DNA of 64,000 bases from Microscilla marina ATCC 23134 (GCF_000169175.1 NZ_AAWS01000003.1:248001-312000), one strand, 5' to 3'. Positions 1 to 9,427 are shown, counted from the stretch's first letter. Notes: generated by a model from the letters alone, not told the origin. Numbers and translations are program-made.

Positions 1-19
1 TATGAATTTGTTAGTTAAA

Positions 20-230
20 AGTATTTAGTCGATAGTCCATAGCTGATTCGAGTAAATGTTCACCTTGTTAAATGCTGTAAACCAGTATCTTATATTAAGG
101 TTGTGTACTCGCTTTATTTTTAAAAGAGTTTCGGTTTTACGCCTAAATACCCAATTAAATAGTTTTTAAATTCATCAATAACTGATAACCAGCAAACAAC
201 TTTGACTAAAATCACTGCGGAGTATTGTAT
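20..230. repeat. 211-base direct repeat, copy 1
   Basis: This stretch matches 2382-2592 over its full 211 bases without gaps and with about 16 mismatches by my hand alignment, roughly 92 percent identity. It carries no convincing reading frame. The two copies lie in the same orientation on either side of the serpin and DUF4291 genes. They could be an intergenic repeat family of this genome or scars of a duplication or insertion. I recognise no terminal inverted repeats or transposase. Confidence 0.9.
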
Positions 231-241
231 TAAGGAACAGA

Positions 242-272
242 AAAAAAATAACCCCCGAATCAAGTTCGGGGC
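242..272 (-). terminator. Intrinsic terminator downstream of the serpin gene
   Basis: CCCCGAA (253-259) pairs with TTCGGGG (265-271) around a 5-base loop. On the minus strand the stem is followed by a T-rich run (the A run at 241-250). It lies about 190 bases past the serpin stop and just beside repeat copy 1, so the serpin transcript probably ends here. Confidence 0.7.
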
Positions 273-292
273 TGTAAGTTTTCAGTTTGGAG

Positions 293-336
293 GTGCTCTT
301 TCACCCTGATACTTCGTTACTTTTAGCCTTTGGCAG
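293..336. repeat. Short dispersed repeat, copy A
   Basis: These 44 bases resemble 12956-12995, with shared blocks such as TTCGTTA and TTTGGCAG at matching spacing. Both copies are intergenic and 3' of genes. The similarity is imperfect, so this is offered as a probable member of a degenerate intergenic repeat family. Confidence 0.45.
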
Positions 337-459
337 AGCTCGGCGCAGCAGGGCTGCAGCCATCGGTTTTAGCCGTAGCTATGGCTACGCCTGCAAAAAG
401 TGCCTCGTCTCAGAATAAAATCCCTACCTCAAAATCGGTAATTTATTTTTTCACCATTC

Positions 460-1695
460 CTAAATGGCTTGTTTGGGGGTAATAAGTCTGCCAATAAATA
501 AAATACTACCCGTGGTGTTGTCTTTAATGATAAACATAAATGGATGATCTGCCTTAAATATTTTAGGAGGAATAGGTTGTTCAGGATTGTAGGAGGTAGA
601 CCTGGGTCTTGACATAATAACGGCAGTAGCCGCCGCAGCTTCGGTTCCTTTTTCGCTCACCTCTATAAACGCCTTATGTACCACCTCTGATATTACCAAA
701 GATTCACTCTGCATGATTTTGCTAAAATCGGCCTGTTTGGTGAAAGGTATTCTCATTCCCAAGGCTTTTAAAGCATTTTTGAGTGGAACATTTTTGGTCA
801 TTTTAAACTTGGGTAAGTGTAAGATAACTTTTGTGTGAAACAAGCTTGTTGTAAGCGCTTGATAGGTCTTTGACGTAAGCCATTGTTCCACCTGATAGAG
901 CCCGTTTTTATGTTTGGGCAACAATACCACCGTACTCACTTTGTCTCCTGCATAAGGTAACTCTATTGCCTGTAAAATCGCATTTTCAGTATATTTAATT
1001 GAGTTAGTAATGTGCATAAACTTTATATCAGGGTAAGTGATCTTATGGGCGATAAAGTTCATCTTACGGGTATTGCTTTTATCAAATCTGAGTTTCCATT
1101 TCCCTTGAAAGTAAATGGCATTGGTAAGCACCATACGAGTGTTGCCACTGATCATACCAGAGGGAATAAGGTTTTTGATTTTATCCTGAGTTTTTTTGGC
1201 TACCCATTGATTGATCACTATTCTTGATTTTTTTGGCTGATTTTTAAAATCCAATTTGCCCAGTTTAGCCTGATAATAGGTGTGATTTAATTTGAGAAAT
1301 GAAGGTTGAAACTTTTTACTTTTTTCGCCCCAGATCGCATTGACTATCGAGAGCTGTAAACCTTTGCTGTTGAGGTGGTTGAAATGATGATTCAAAAATT
1401 GATAATCTTTATCTAACGATTTGGGGCTAAAATGAAGTGTATGCGCCATTTGCTGCGCGGTACTGCCTTTTGCCCCAGCGTAAGTCATGGCCAATGCCGA
1501 TGAAATGCTGTAGGGAGATACAAATACATTATTATCTTGGGTCTGGTGAGAGGCTTTTGATAATTGCTTGTAAAGTTGCAAAGCAAAGCGAGTGTTGCCT
1601 TGTACAGTAGGGTTATTGGGCAAAAGTTGGGCTTGTAAACTAACACACAGCAGGCATAGCAGTAGGGTCATAAGAAAAGAGGTACGGTGTATCAT
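460..1695 (-). CDS. Secreted serpin (serine protease inhibitor)
   Basis: This is a 411-residue protein with the usual full serpin length. Residues 1-23 form a signal peptide ending in LQAQ, so it is exported. Serpin core motifs are visible: FVSPYSISSALAM (58-70), LTNAIYFQGKW (190-200), and the C-terminal DHPFMFIIKD and GRL signatures (383-403). The reactive-centre hinge KGTEAAAATA (349-358) has small residues, which in this family marks an inhibitory serpin able to insert its loop. Counting 17 residues from E348 puts P1 near P364 with arginines at 363 and 365, so a trypsin-like target is possible. The loop before the DHPF motif is several residues longer than in antitrypsin, making P1 uncertain. 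DUF4291 lies 85 bases upstream in the same direction and may be co-transcribed. The biological target is unknown; defence against grazers' or its own secreted proteases is inference. Confidence 0.95.
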   Translation of the reverse strand: MIHRTSFLMTLLLCLLCVSLQAQLLPNNPTVQGNTRFALQLYKQLSKASHQTQDNNVFVSPYSISSALAMTYAGAKGSTAQQMAHTLHFSPKSLDKDYQFLNHHFNHLNSKGLQLSIVNAIWGEKSKKFQPSFLKLNHTYYQAKLGKLDFKNQPKKSRIVINQWVAKKTQDKIKNLIPSGMISGNTRMVLTNAIYFQGKWKLRFDKSNTRKMNFIAHKITYPDIKFMHITNSIKYTENAILQAIELPYAGDKVSTVVLLPKHKNGLYQVEQWLTSKTYQALTTSLFHTKVILHLPKFKMTKNVPLKNALKALGMRIPFTKQADFSKIMQSESLVISEVVHKAFIEVSEKGTEAAAATAVIMSRPRSTSYNPEQPIPPKIFKADHPFMFIIKDNTTGSILFIGRLITPKQAI

Positions 1696-1780
1696 AGTTA
1701 TGGTAAATAATAAAAGAAGTAAACATTTATTACCAAGACATCTCTATGAACAAAAAGAAGTAGAAAAGGGGTGTTTTTAG

Positions 1781-2365
1781 TTAAAAACACCCCAGGGCAA
1801 GCGCCATTTCTTCTGATACAGGATAAAGCCGTTCTTCGGGGGTTTCAGGCAATGGAGGGTTACGTCGCTTTTGCAAACTCCCGATGGCATGCGCCAGCTC
1901 TGTGACATCTTCTATACCCAAAATCCATTCGTTCACGTAACGCAACGATAACTCTTCGCTCCGAACGCCCACTTGAATAGCCGCTCTGTCCAGTTTTTTG
2001 CCCAGCAAATCACGCTCTGGGTCCCATTGGTGAATGACCACTGCCTTGTCTAATGCCTGTTGCCAGTCTTCTTCATTGGTGTAGCGTTGGGCATCGTATT
2101 GAGTAGGCACAGCTTGCCGTAATAGGTGCAACCAACCCTCGTGCGATAACTTGATACGAGCTATCGCGTTCATCCGGTGTTTGGTAGCATACTTGGTGCG
2201 CTGCAATACCCACGCAAACGAAGGCTTGATCCAGGTAAGGCGATTGGTATTAAAACCAGTCCCAAAAGTACCTTTAGCCGCAGCAGTGGCCACTACTTTA
2301 GGTTTAAATGCCTGATACACAAACAAACCTTCGTCGTCGTAAGCAGCATAAATTTGTTTTTGCAT
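1781..2365 (-). CDS. DUF4291 family protein
   Basis: This 194-residue protein matches my memory of the DUF4291 family. It opens with an IYAAYDDEG segment, then VYQAFKPKVVATAAA, then the hallmark NRLTWIKPSFAWVL (about 41-54) followed by a charged KHR region. It has no signal peptide or membrane segment and is probably cytosolic. The family has no established biochemical role that I can state. The gene sits between the serpin and repeat copy 2, and the pair is bracketed by the 211-base repeats. It ends with ALALGCF. The start ATG at 2365 is the only reasonable one and leaves a 16-base gap to the repeat. Confidence 0.85.
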   Translation of the reverse strand: MQKQIYAAYDDEGLFVYQAFKPKVVATAAAKGTFGTGFNTNRLTWIKPSFAWVLQRTKYATKHRMNAIARIKLSHEGWLHLLRQAVPTQYDAQRYTNEEDWQQALDKAVVIHQWDPERDLLGKKLDRAAIQVGVRSEELSLRYVNEWILGIEDVTELAHAIGSLQKRRNPPLPETPEERLYPVSEEMALALGCF

Positions 2366-2381
2366 ATATTCAATAGTCCAT

Positions 2382-2592
2382 AGTATTTAGTCGATAGTCC
2401 ATAGCTGATTCGAATAAATGTTTACCTTGTTAAATGCTGTAAACCAGTACTTTATATTCAAATTGCGTACTCACTTTATTTTTAAAAGCGTTTCGGTTTT
2501 ACGCCTAAACACCCCATTAAATAGTTTTTAAATTCATCAATAACTGATCACCAGCAACCAACTTTGATTAAAATCACTACGGAGTATTGTAT
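2382..2592. repeat. 211-base direct repeat, copy 2
   Basis: This is the second copy of the repeat at 20-230, ungapped. The boundary is sharp: similarity begins at AGTATTTAGTCG and ends at GGAGTATTGTAT on both sides. A short extra ATAGTCCATA lies at 2372, just outside, echoing the ATAGTCCATAG inside the repeat. The copy fills most of the gap between DUF4291 and the dnaE stop, where no dnaE terminator hairpin is otherwise evident. Confidence 0.9.
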
Positions 2593-2618
2593 ATTTATAA
2601 ATAGCTTGTGAAACTATA

Positions 2619-5600
2619 TTAATACACCATTTTGCAAGCCAGTTCGAGCGATTCAAACTTTTGTTGCAATCGTTCATCTGCCTGTACCTTGTATTTCTGT
2701 GAGTTGAGCTCTACCATCATAGTAGGTTGTTCCTGCAAGTCATACACCCAAATCTTAAGCTCGTGTTCACCCGTATTCTCTTGGGCTACCTTTTCCATTT
2801 TTTCCATGAGCTCATCGTTTAGCTTGGCAATGTCTACCTGAATAACTAACCCCCGACACATCTTCTCTTGCATCTCTTCGAGGGGTTTTATCTGCGAGGT
2901 GCGCAGCTCATAGCGATCTTCTGAACCATACCGCTTTTGTACTTTACCCGTGAGCAGTATCAGTTGATTTACCTCAATCAGATCGCTTAATGTTTCGTGG
3001 CTTTCGCCAAACAAAGCCAAATCCATCGACGTGCTGTAATCTTCTATACTAAAAGAGGTGAAAGGTTTGCCATTTTTGGTTTGCCTTAATTCTTTTTTGG
3101 TCACAATACAGGCTACAGTCACTTCCTGGTGCTGAAAAGACTCTATTTTATCAAGGGCTACCGCACCAAATTTTTTCATTCCGGCACGGTATCGGTCTAG
3201 TGGGTGCCCCGACATATAAAAACCTACCACTTCTTTTTCACGGTTCAGCTTTTCCAATTGGCTCCAGGGCTCGGTATAAGGCACCTTGGGCTGGGCTATA
3301 GTGACCGCCCCGCTTGCCCCAAACAAAGAGGTTTTGGCATTTTCTATCTCTTTTTGATAAGCATTGCCAAATTTGATGATGCGTTCCAAAAAAGTAGCCG
3401 TATCATTGGGCATAGCAGCAAAAAACTGCGCCCGGTGTAGTTTGCCCAAATTGTCGAAGGCCCCTGCCTGAGCAAAACACTCAAAAGATTTTTTGTTAAC
3501 CGTTCGCAGATTTACCCTACGGGCAAAATCAAACATATCCTTAAAAGGACCGTTCTTTTTGCGCTCCTCTATGATATTTTCTACGGCAGCGTCGCCAGTG
3601 CCTTTTACTGCGCCCAAACCAAAACGAATTTGCCCTACTGGGTTTACCGTAAAGCTCTGTTCACTTTCGTTTACATCAGGTCCCAGTATTTGCAGCCCCA
3701 TGTTTTTGGTTTCATCAATAAAGAAAGTAACCTTATCAATGTTATTCATGTTGTGCGTAAGCACCGATGCCATGTATTCAGAAGGGTAATTAGCTTTGAG
3801 GTAAGCCGTTTGGTAAGCCACCACCGAATAAGCTGCCGAGTGCGAACGGTTAAAACCATACTTGGCAAACTCTTTCATTACCTCAAAAACCTTCCTCGAC
3901 TTCTCTTCAGGAATCCCATGAATTTCTTTGGCTCCCTTCATGAAAATGACCTCTTGGCGGTCCATTTCCTCAAGCTTCTTTTTACCCATTGCCCGGCGTA
4001 GCAAATCGGCACCCCCCAGGCTATAGCCTCCCAAAATCTGGGCAGTCTGCATAATTTGCTCCTGGTATACCATAATCCCATAAGTATTGTTGAGGATAGG
4101 CTCCAGCAAATCGTGTGGGTATTCAACTTCTTCAGTTCCGTGTTTACGGTTGATAAAGTTGGGGATAAACTGCAATGGACCAGGGCGATAAAGGGCGTTC
4201 ATTGCAATCAGGTCTTCAATGTTGGTAGGTTTGAGCTGCTTTAGGTACATCCGCATTCCTTCCGACTCAAACTGGAATGTTCCTACGGTTTCGCCGTTTT
4301 GGTAAAGCTCAAGAGTAGCCTGATCATCCAATGGAATCTTGTCCATGTCTATGTCAATGTCATAGTTTTTCTTAATCATTCGCAGGGCATCCTTGATCAC
4401 GGTCAGGGTCTTAAGCCCCAAAAAGTCCATCTTCAGCATTCCGGCATCTTCAATCACCTTACCGTCAAACTGAGTTACCAGCAAGTCGGCATCCTTAGAG
4501 GTACATACCGGAATATATTTAAGCAAATCATCAGGAGCAATAATTACCCCTGCAGCGTGAATACCTGTACCTCTGACCGACCCTTCCAAAATCTTGGCTT
4601 GGCGCAACACTTGATTTTCTAAATCGCCTTCAGGCCTTGCCAATACATCTTTTAGTTCTTGCACTTCGGCAAAGGCGTCTTTGAGCTTGGTTCCCGGTTT
4701 GTCAGGCACATACTTGGCAAGTTTGTTTGAGTCGGGAATAGGCAGCTCCAGCACTCGTGCTACATCCTTGATGGCCATTTTAGCCGCCATAGTACCATAG
4801 GTAATGATTTGGGCTACCTGGTTTTTACCATATTTATCAATTACATAATTAATGGCATCTTGTCGCCCTTCGTCATCAAAATCAATATCCACATCAGGCA
4901 TACTTACCCTTTCCGGATTGAGGAAACGCTCAAAAAGCAGGTTATACTTGATAGGATCAATATTGGTAATACCAATACAAAACGCGACTGCCGAACCCGC
5001 TGCCGAACCCCGTCCGGGACCTACAAAAACTCCCATGTCGCGAGCGGCATTGATAAAGTCTTGCACAATGAGAAAGTACCCCGGAAACCCCATCGATTTG
5101 ATGATGTTAAGTTCATGGTCAAGGCGCTCTCTTATTTCTTCTGTAATCTCTCCATACCGTTTGGTGGCTCCTTCGTAGGTCAAGTGACGCAAGTAATCAT
5201 CCTGAGTAGCAAACTCAGACGGCATTTCATATACAGGCATCAGTATGTCTCGCTTGAGTTTGATAGGCGAGCATTTATCTACAATTTCCTGAGTGGTTTC
5301 CAGAGCAATAGGAATGTCAGAAAACAACTCGTTCATTTCTTCCGGCGTTTTCATGTAATACTCCTCATTGGGCATTCCATAACGCAGGTTACGCCGCTTT
5401 ATATCAGGCGTAAACATTTTGGGCGTACTTTTCTTGTCAGCTCCCTTTACACAAAGCAGCGAGTCGTGGGCATCGGCATCTTCATCACCAATGTAATACA
5501 CATTATTGGTAGCAATGGGTTTTACCCCATATTTTGCCGCAAATTTAAGCAACACCTCATTTACCCGTTCTTCCTCTTCTTGTCCGTGGCGCATAATCTC

Positions 5601-6830
5601 CACATAAAAATCATCGCCAAACAAGTTATGCCACCACTTAAACGCCTCTTCTGCTTCGTGCTCGCCCTGGTTCAATATCAAATCAGGAATCTCGCCTTGT
5701 AAGTTACCCGTCAAGGCAATCAAGCCCTCGTGATATTCTTCTATCAGGTCTTTGCCAATCCGTGGAAAACCAGCATAATAACCCTCTATATAGCCTAAAG
5801 AGCTTAGTTTGGCGAGGCGGTGGTAAGCCTCCTGGTCTTTGGCAAGCAATACTTGGTTAAATCTTCGGTCGCGATCGCTCTTGGTAAATTTAGTCTTAGT
5901 ACGCTCTTGAGCCACATAAAACTCACAGCCAATAATCACCTTTACATCATTTTTGGCGCCTTCGCCTACAGCCTTAAAAGCCGCGTGCATGTTGCCATGG
6001 TCAGTAAAAGCAATGGCAGGCATGCCGTGTTCTTTAGCAAACTTGATCAAACCGCCTACGCTGGCTGTACTTTGCAAAATAGAAAACTGAGAGTGTACAT
6101 GCAGGTGAGAAAAAGGGATAAATTTATCTACTTTTCCCTTAAATATCTCCGGGATTTTAATCCCTTTTTTCTTTTTACGTTTCTCAAAGTTGGCAGCATC
6201 GAGCACTGGAGGCTCATACACCACAGCATCTGCTTCCAGGTCGCCCAGGGGTGGAGCAATACCTATTGAGATCAAGCCAAAATAACAACGGGCAGTTGCC
6301 AACACATCATATGCTGCATCGTGGGCATCGTCAAAGCTTTCACTAAAAAGCTTGGTGTGAAGTTCGGTAAGGGTAGGCCATTTAAATTTACCGCCTCGTC
6401 CCCCCTGAATGCCTACATACTCAGCGGTTTCTTCGCTTTTGGTGTCATAAGTCGGTACTTCGTGAAGCTTACTATCTACAGTAGTCCGCACATACTCAGC
6501 TCCCATGATGTTTACATCAAAGCCAATGTTATGACCAATGATGAGTTCGGAACGGGCAATGTCAACCGCAAATTTTTCGAGCACTTCATTCAGCGGCAAG
6601 CCCTCTTCCAAAGCAATTTCGGTAGAAATACCGTGCACCTTTTCAGCGTTGAAAGGAATCGTAAAACCTTCAGGCTTTACAATCATATTTTCGGCACTGA
6701 CAAGCTTACCATTGTAGTCGTGCAACTGCCAGGCAATTTGTACCAACCTTGGCCAGTTGTCCACATCGGTGTGTGGCGCATTAAAATCTTTTGGAAGCCC
6801 GGTAGTTTCCGTATCAAAAATTAAATACAT
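2619..6830 (-). CDS. dnaE: DNA polymerase III alpha subunit fused to an N-terminal DEDDh exonuclease
   Basis: This 1403-residue protein is the replicative polymerase. Residues 1-185 form an epsilon-type 3'-5' exonuclease with FDTETTGL (5-12), HNIGFDVN (100-107) and HDAAYDV (170-176), the three DEDDh motifs. A basic linker (217-225) precedes the PHP domain (about 240-520). The polymerase core has GPGRGSAAGS (604-613), PDVDIDF (645-651; probable catalytic D648 and D650) and KMDFLGLK. An OB-fold lies near the C terminus (VTVACIVTKKELR). The PHP metal site is damaged: the family aspartate in the LDG position is Q253, and the usual NDVHY is NNVYY (442-446), so D and H ligands are lost. This suggests the PHP domain no longer proofreads and the fused exonuclease does. 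A typical Bacteroidota DnaE lacks residues 1-185, as far as I recall. The start at 6830 is chosen because YLIFDTET follows directly. Confidence 0.97.
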   Translation of the reverse strand: MYLIFDTETTGLPKDFNAPHTDVDNWPRLVQIAWQLHDYNGKLVSAENMIVKPEGFTIPFNAEKVHGISTEIALEEGLPLNEVLEKFAVDIARSELIIGHNIGFDVNIMGAEYVRTTVDSKLHEVPTYDTKSEETAEYVGIQGGRGGKFKWPTLTELHTKLFSESFDDAHDAAYDVLATARCYFGLISIGIAPPLGDLEADAVVYEPPVLDAANFEKRKKKKGIKIPEIFKGKVDKFIPFSHLHVHSQFSILQSTASVGGLIKFAKEHGMPAIAFTDHGNMHAAFKAVGEGAKNDVKVIIGCEFYVAQERTKTKFTKSDRDRRFNQVLLAKDQEAYHRLAKLSSLGYIEGYYAGFPRIGKDLIEEYHEGLIALTGNLQGEIPDLILNQGEHEAEEAFKWWHNLFGDDFYVEIMRHGQEEEERVNEVLLKFAAKYGVKPIATNNVYYIGDEDADAHDSLLCVKGADKKSTPKMFTPDIKRRNLRYGMPNEEYYMKTPEEMNELFSDIPIALETTQEIVDKCSPIKLKRDILMPVYEMPSEFATQDDYLRHLTYEGATKRYGEITEEIRERLDHELNIIKSMGFPGYFLIVQDFINAARDMGVFVGPGRGSAAGSAVAFCIGITNIDPIKYNLLFERFLNPERVSMPDVDIDFDDEGRQDAINYVIDKYGKNQVAQIITYGTMAAKMAIKDVARVLELPIPDSNKLAKYVPDKPGTKLKDAFAEVQELKDVLARPEGDLENQVLRQAKILEGSVRGTGIHAAGVIIAPDDLLKYIPVCTSKDADLLVTQFDGKVIEDAGMLKMDFLGLKTLTVIKDALRMIKKNYDIDIDMDKIPLDDQATLELYQNGETVGTFQFESEGMRMYLKQLKPTNIEDLIAMNALYRPGPLQFIPNFINRKHGTEEVEYPHDLLEPILNNTYGIMVYQEQIMQTAQILGGYSLGGADLLRRAMGKKKLEEMDRQEVIFMKGAKEIHGIPEEKSRKVFEVMKEFAKYGFNRSHSAAYSVVAYQTAYLKANYPSEYMASVLTHNMNNIDKVTFFIDETKNMGLQILGPDVNESEQSFTVNPVGQIRFGLGAVKGTGDAAVENIIEERKKNGPFKDMFDFARRVNLRTVNKKSFECFAQAGAFDNLGKLHRAQFFAAMPNDTATFLERIIKFGNAYQKEIENAKTSLFGASGAVTIAQPKVPYTEPWSQLEKLNREKEVVGFYMSGHPLDRYRAGMKKFGAVALDKIESFQHQEVTVACIVTKKELRQTKNGKPFTSFSIEDYSTSMDLALFGESHETLSDLIEVNQLILLTGKVQKRYGSEDRYELRTSQIKPLEEMQEKMCRGLVIQVDIAKLNDELMEKMEKVAQENTGEHELKIWVYDLQEQPTMMVELNSQKYKVQADERLQQKFESLELACKMVY

Positions 6831-7149
6831 GCAGCGAGTCTTTTTATAGTCAATGAGTTAAGCCCCTAAGGGCGCTCATGTTGAAATCTTAACTTTAAGG
6901 CAGCTTCTAAATTACGAAAAAAAAGAGGGATTTGAAAGGCTTCAATAGGGTATGTTGATAAAGATTACATCTTGCGTTGTGAGTACTCTCCTCTTTGCTT
7001 TTTCTTTCGTCAGAGGCATTTTTTTTGGCTAAAGTGGATAGCTGATTACCCACATTAGGCAGGTATAGTAAAAGAAGGATATGTTGATAAAACCCTGGTA
7101 TTGAGGCTGTAGCTGGATGAAGTATAAAGTTTTGTCATATACAATGCAA
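6831..7149. other. Gap of 319 bases without a clear gene
   Basis: A small hairpin with GCCC/GGGC arms lies at about 6865-6876 in the dnaE leader. The 12-mer TATGTTGATAAA occurs twice (about 6951 and 7080). A 27-codon minus-strand frame at 7055-7138 starts 11 bases after the oxygenase stop; it is Ser/Thr/Tyr-rich, has no acidic residues and is not accepted as a gene. No terminator for the upstream oxygenase gene is obvious. Confidence 0.4.
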
Positions 7150-8388
7150 TCAGGTTGGCTTCATTTCTATAGCCTGGTGATTTAACATTAAAGTGAAAAA
7201 TTCAAGTAAAAATGTTTGATAGTCAGGGTGTTGAGCCATTACTTGCCCTATTTCTATTACCTCACCCGCGTTCAACTGTTCTAGCAAAGGCAACAACAGA
7301 GAAGCATGGGAAAAATTACTTTTGTTTCGTCGGTAATATAGTCTTACCTGATCATTTTTTAGCGGTTGATGGTATATACAGAAAGGAGCGACAATTTGTA
7401 CACTTTGTTTGGTCAATTCAGGAAAAGTTTTTTGATCAGACCAGCGCGGAGGGCGAAACCCACAATTGCTTTTGAGCGACAATTGATAATCTTCCATAGC
7501 CGCCTTTACCCAGCCACCAAATTTTTGTTCATGTACCTCAGTGCCAATCAAACCACTGGCTAAAATGTCGTCCACCTCAGCTTCATACCCTGCCAAAATC
7601 TCTGGGTCAAACGATGCTGTATTCATTTCAGCCAAAGCATTGCTGAGCCAGTCTTTGACCGAAATACCCTTGATCACCACCGTCAACGCCATTGAAAACT
7701 CCTCAGTGTTACCAATGTGAAAAGGACCTTCGGGCAAGTAAAACGTATCGTGCGCTTCTATTTGGCAGGTAGTACCATAGGGCAATATTTTCTCTGGCTC
7801 GCAATAATGCAACCTCGACCCGGTCTTCTCTACAAACACCTCTTCATCCCACAGTGTCATCAGTTTCTTACCTGGTCCCTGATGAAAGTGAATCACACTA
7901 TTGGCTTCACCGTCGTAGTGTACCCCAAACGGAGTATACCCATAATTGCCCACAAATATAGTAGCGTTCAGGTCTAACCAAGGAATCCCAAGCTCTTCTA
8001 CAATCCCCTGATAAAGAGGAGCAAGTCGTTGGGCAAGCGTATCGTGGTATTGGGTAGCACGATTGAGAATGATGCCAAATTTTTGCTTGCCAAATATACG
8101 TTGGGTAAAGTCTTGCAGGCCTTCGTGAGTTTGTAAAGGAGCGCGGTACATCTCGCTCAACTCTTTAATCACCTGTTTACCATCAGTATATACCCTGAGT
8201 CCGGGAGTACCAAACGAAAGCTTTTCTGGAACTTCTTGGATAATATTTAAAATGTCTTGTTCAGTAAAAAACTGAGCAGGCACACTGTTTTTGATCAAAC
8301 AAGCCTCTGTAAGGTAGTTAGACTCTTCTAAAAGCACGTTCCACCAGGCTTGGCTAAAAACGGTATGAGGAGGAGTAATAGATGCCAT
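7150..8388 (-). CDS. JmjC/cupin-like Fe(II)/2-oxoglutarate oxygenase in a peptide-maturation operon
   Basis: This 412-residue protein has a double-stranded beta-helix iron site. HYD (157-159) sits inside YTPFGVHYDGEANS, followed by GPGKKLMTLWDEE (171-183) and then LPEGPFHIGNT (218-227) with H224 as the third ligand. This pattern is that of the JmjC/cupin_4/cupin_8 hydroxylases (established family knowledge). Residues 1-110 are a helical N-terminal region and residues about 240-412 resemble the winged-helix-type tails of ribosomal oxygenases, but I cannot assign them firmly. It is soluble, with no signal peptide. The gene is the last of the operon: 34 bases separate it from the ATP-grasp gene, which follows a small peptide gene. 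I infer that it hydroxylates or otherwise oxidises that peptide. A role on a ribosomal protein is the main alternative. Confidence 0.75.
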   Translation of the reverse strand: MASITPPHTVFSQAWWNVLLEESNYLTEACLIKNSVPAQFFTEQDILNIIQEVPEKLSFGTPGLRVYTDGKQVIKELSEMYRAPLQTHEGLQDFTQRIFGKQKFGIILNRATQYHDTLAQRLAPLYQGIVEELGIPWLDLNATIFVGNYGYTPFGVHYDGEANSVIHFHQGPGKKLMTLWDEEVFVEKTGSRLHYCEPEKILPYGTTCQIEAHDTFYLPEGPFHIGNTEEFSMALTVVIKGISVKDWLSNALAEMNTASFDPEILAGYEAEVDDILASGLIGTEVHEQKFGGWVKAAMEDYQLSLKSNCGFRPPRWSDQKTFPELTKQSVQIVAPFCIYHQPLKNDQVRLYYRRNKSNFSHASLLLPLLEQLNAGEVIEIGQVMAQHPDYQTFLLEFFTLMLNHQAIEMKPT

Positions 8389-8422
8389 TGATTACTATAT
8401 ATAGTGATTATAAAACATTGAG

Positions 8423-9427
8423 TTAATAAAGGTTGAGTGGACTATTACGTCTACGAGCCCGGTTGAGCAAGACATTGGCAATTGCTTCGGATATTTTTTT
8501 ATTAAAAGCCTGATCCAGCCAACTAAACTCACCCACGGGGTTAACTTCTAAAAATACAAACTTGCCTTCCGGAGTTTTAATTAAATCTACCGCCCCATAG
8601 TTGAGTCCAAAATAGTCCATAAGGTGAAGCAGCTTCAGCTGAATACTGGCGGGTAAGTCACAAGGTTCTATGTCATCTATCAGGCTCCCATCTTTACGCC
8701 AGTCAGCTTGCCCTTCGGTAGATTGTTGAGAGGGTATTTTACCACAAAAAATCTGTTCTCCTACAATGGCCACCCTAAACTCACATTCTTTTTCTACATA
8801 TTCCTGAAAAATCATAGGCGAAAATTCCAACCCCGTCATATCTTCCAACTCTTCGGGCTGCCACTTGTGGCTATATACCTTATACTCGTCTTCAGTACCA
8901 TCATAAATGCTAAAAGCGTATTGCATCTTTGAGATCACCGCCGAATAGTTGTGGGCAAAAGCTTTTACTTCTTGCGCCGAGTTGGTAATAAGGGTAGCAG
9001 GAATGCGCAAACCCAGGCGGTTGGCTACCTTAAGTTGCAATTGTTTGTTTTCGGCACGTCGGATGTCCGCTACAGCGTCTAACACAAACTTGCCAATGCC
9101 CCAACTGGCAAGGGTACCCCAGAAAGTAGTTTTTGATTCTTCTATGGCAGGTATTTTATACTCATCTGCCATTTCTTCGGGCAGCTCTTGCCCAATGCGG
9201 ATGCGTCTATACCATACTGCGTCAAACTTTGCCAGGTCGTGTACCACATCTTCACTGATGATTTTTACCTGTTCGGTATTGTTAATATAATGGCTGGCAA
9301 GCTGAATTTGGGTGGGGTAATAGTTGGTATTAAACCTGTATACATTGGCTCCTTTATTTTGCAATGCTTCAGTTACATTGTTGATACCTTCGTCGTCATC
9401 ACTATATGTGACAATTAACACTTCCAT
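8423..9427 (-). CDS. ATP-grasp peptide ligase, MvdC/MvdD (graspetide synthetase)-like
   Basis: This 334-residue enzyme has the layout of RiPP ATP-grasp ligases that close ester or amide rings. The N-terminal pre-ATP-grasp domain contains FDAVWYRR (68-75), the typical WxRR signature. The grasp fold follows: NKQLQLKVANRLGLRIP (127-143), an ISKMQY lysine strand (165-170), FQEYVEKECEFRV (207-219), and the metal site DLIK...FLEVNP (281-297) ending in VGEFSWLD, which matches the family's P.GEW.WL. Catalytic D281, E294 and N296 are all present, so it should be active. By family knowledge such enzymes phosphorylate a side-chain carboxylate and join it to Ser, Thr or Lys. Its likely substrate is the 43-residue peptide encoded 106 bases upstream. 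RimK-like and glutathione-synthetase-like functions are less likely given the WYRR domain. Confidence 0.9.
   Translation of the reverse strand: MEVLIVTYSDDDEGINNVTEALQNKGANVYRFNTNYYPTQIQLASHYINNTEQVKIISEDVVHDLAKFDAVWYRRIRIGQELPEEMADEYKIPAIEESKTTFWGTLASWGIGKFVLDAVADIRRAENKQLQLKVANRLGLRIPATLITNSAQEVKAFAHNYSAVISKMQYAFSIYDGTEDEYKVYSHKWQPEELEDMTGLEFSPMIFQEYVEKECEFRVAIVGEQIFCGKIPSQQSTEGQADWRKDGSLIDDIEPCDLPASIQLKLLHLMDYFGLNYGAVDLIKTPEGKFVFLEVNPVGEFSWLDQAFNKKISEAIANVLLNRARRRNSPLNLY

Noticed and set aside
4809-5702. 297-residue plus-strand frame
   Set aside because: It is antisense to the catalytic core of dnaE, whose motifs leave no doubt about the coding strand.
7055-7138. 27-residue minus-strand frame just after the oxygenase, with a TYPS segment
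   Set aside because: It has no acidic residue for ester or amide rings and no leader; its length is expected by chance in this DNA.
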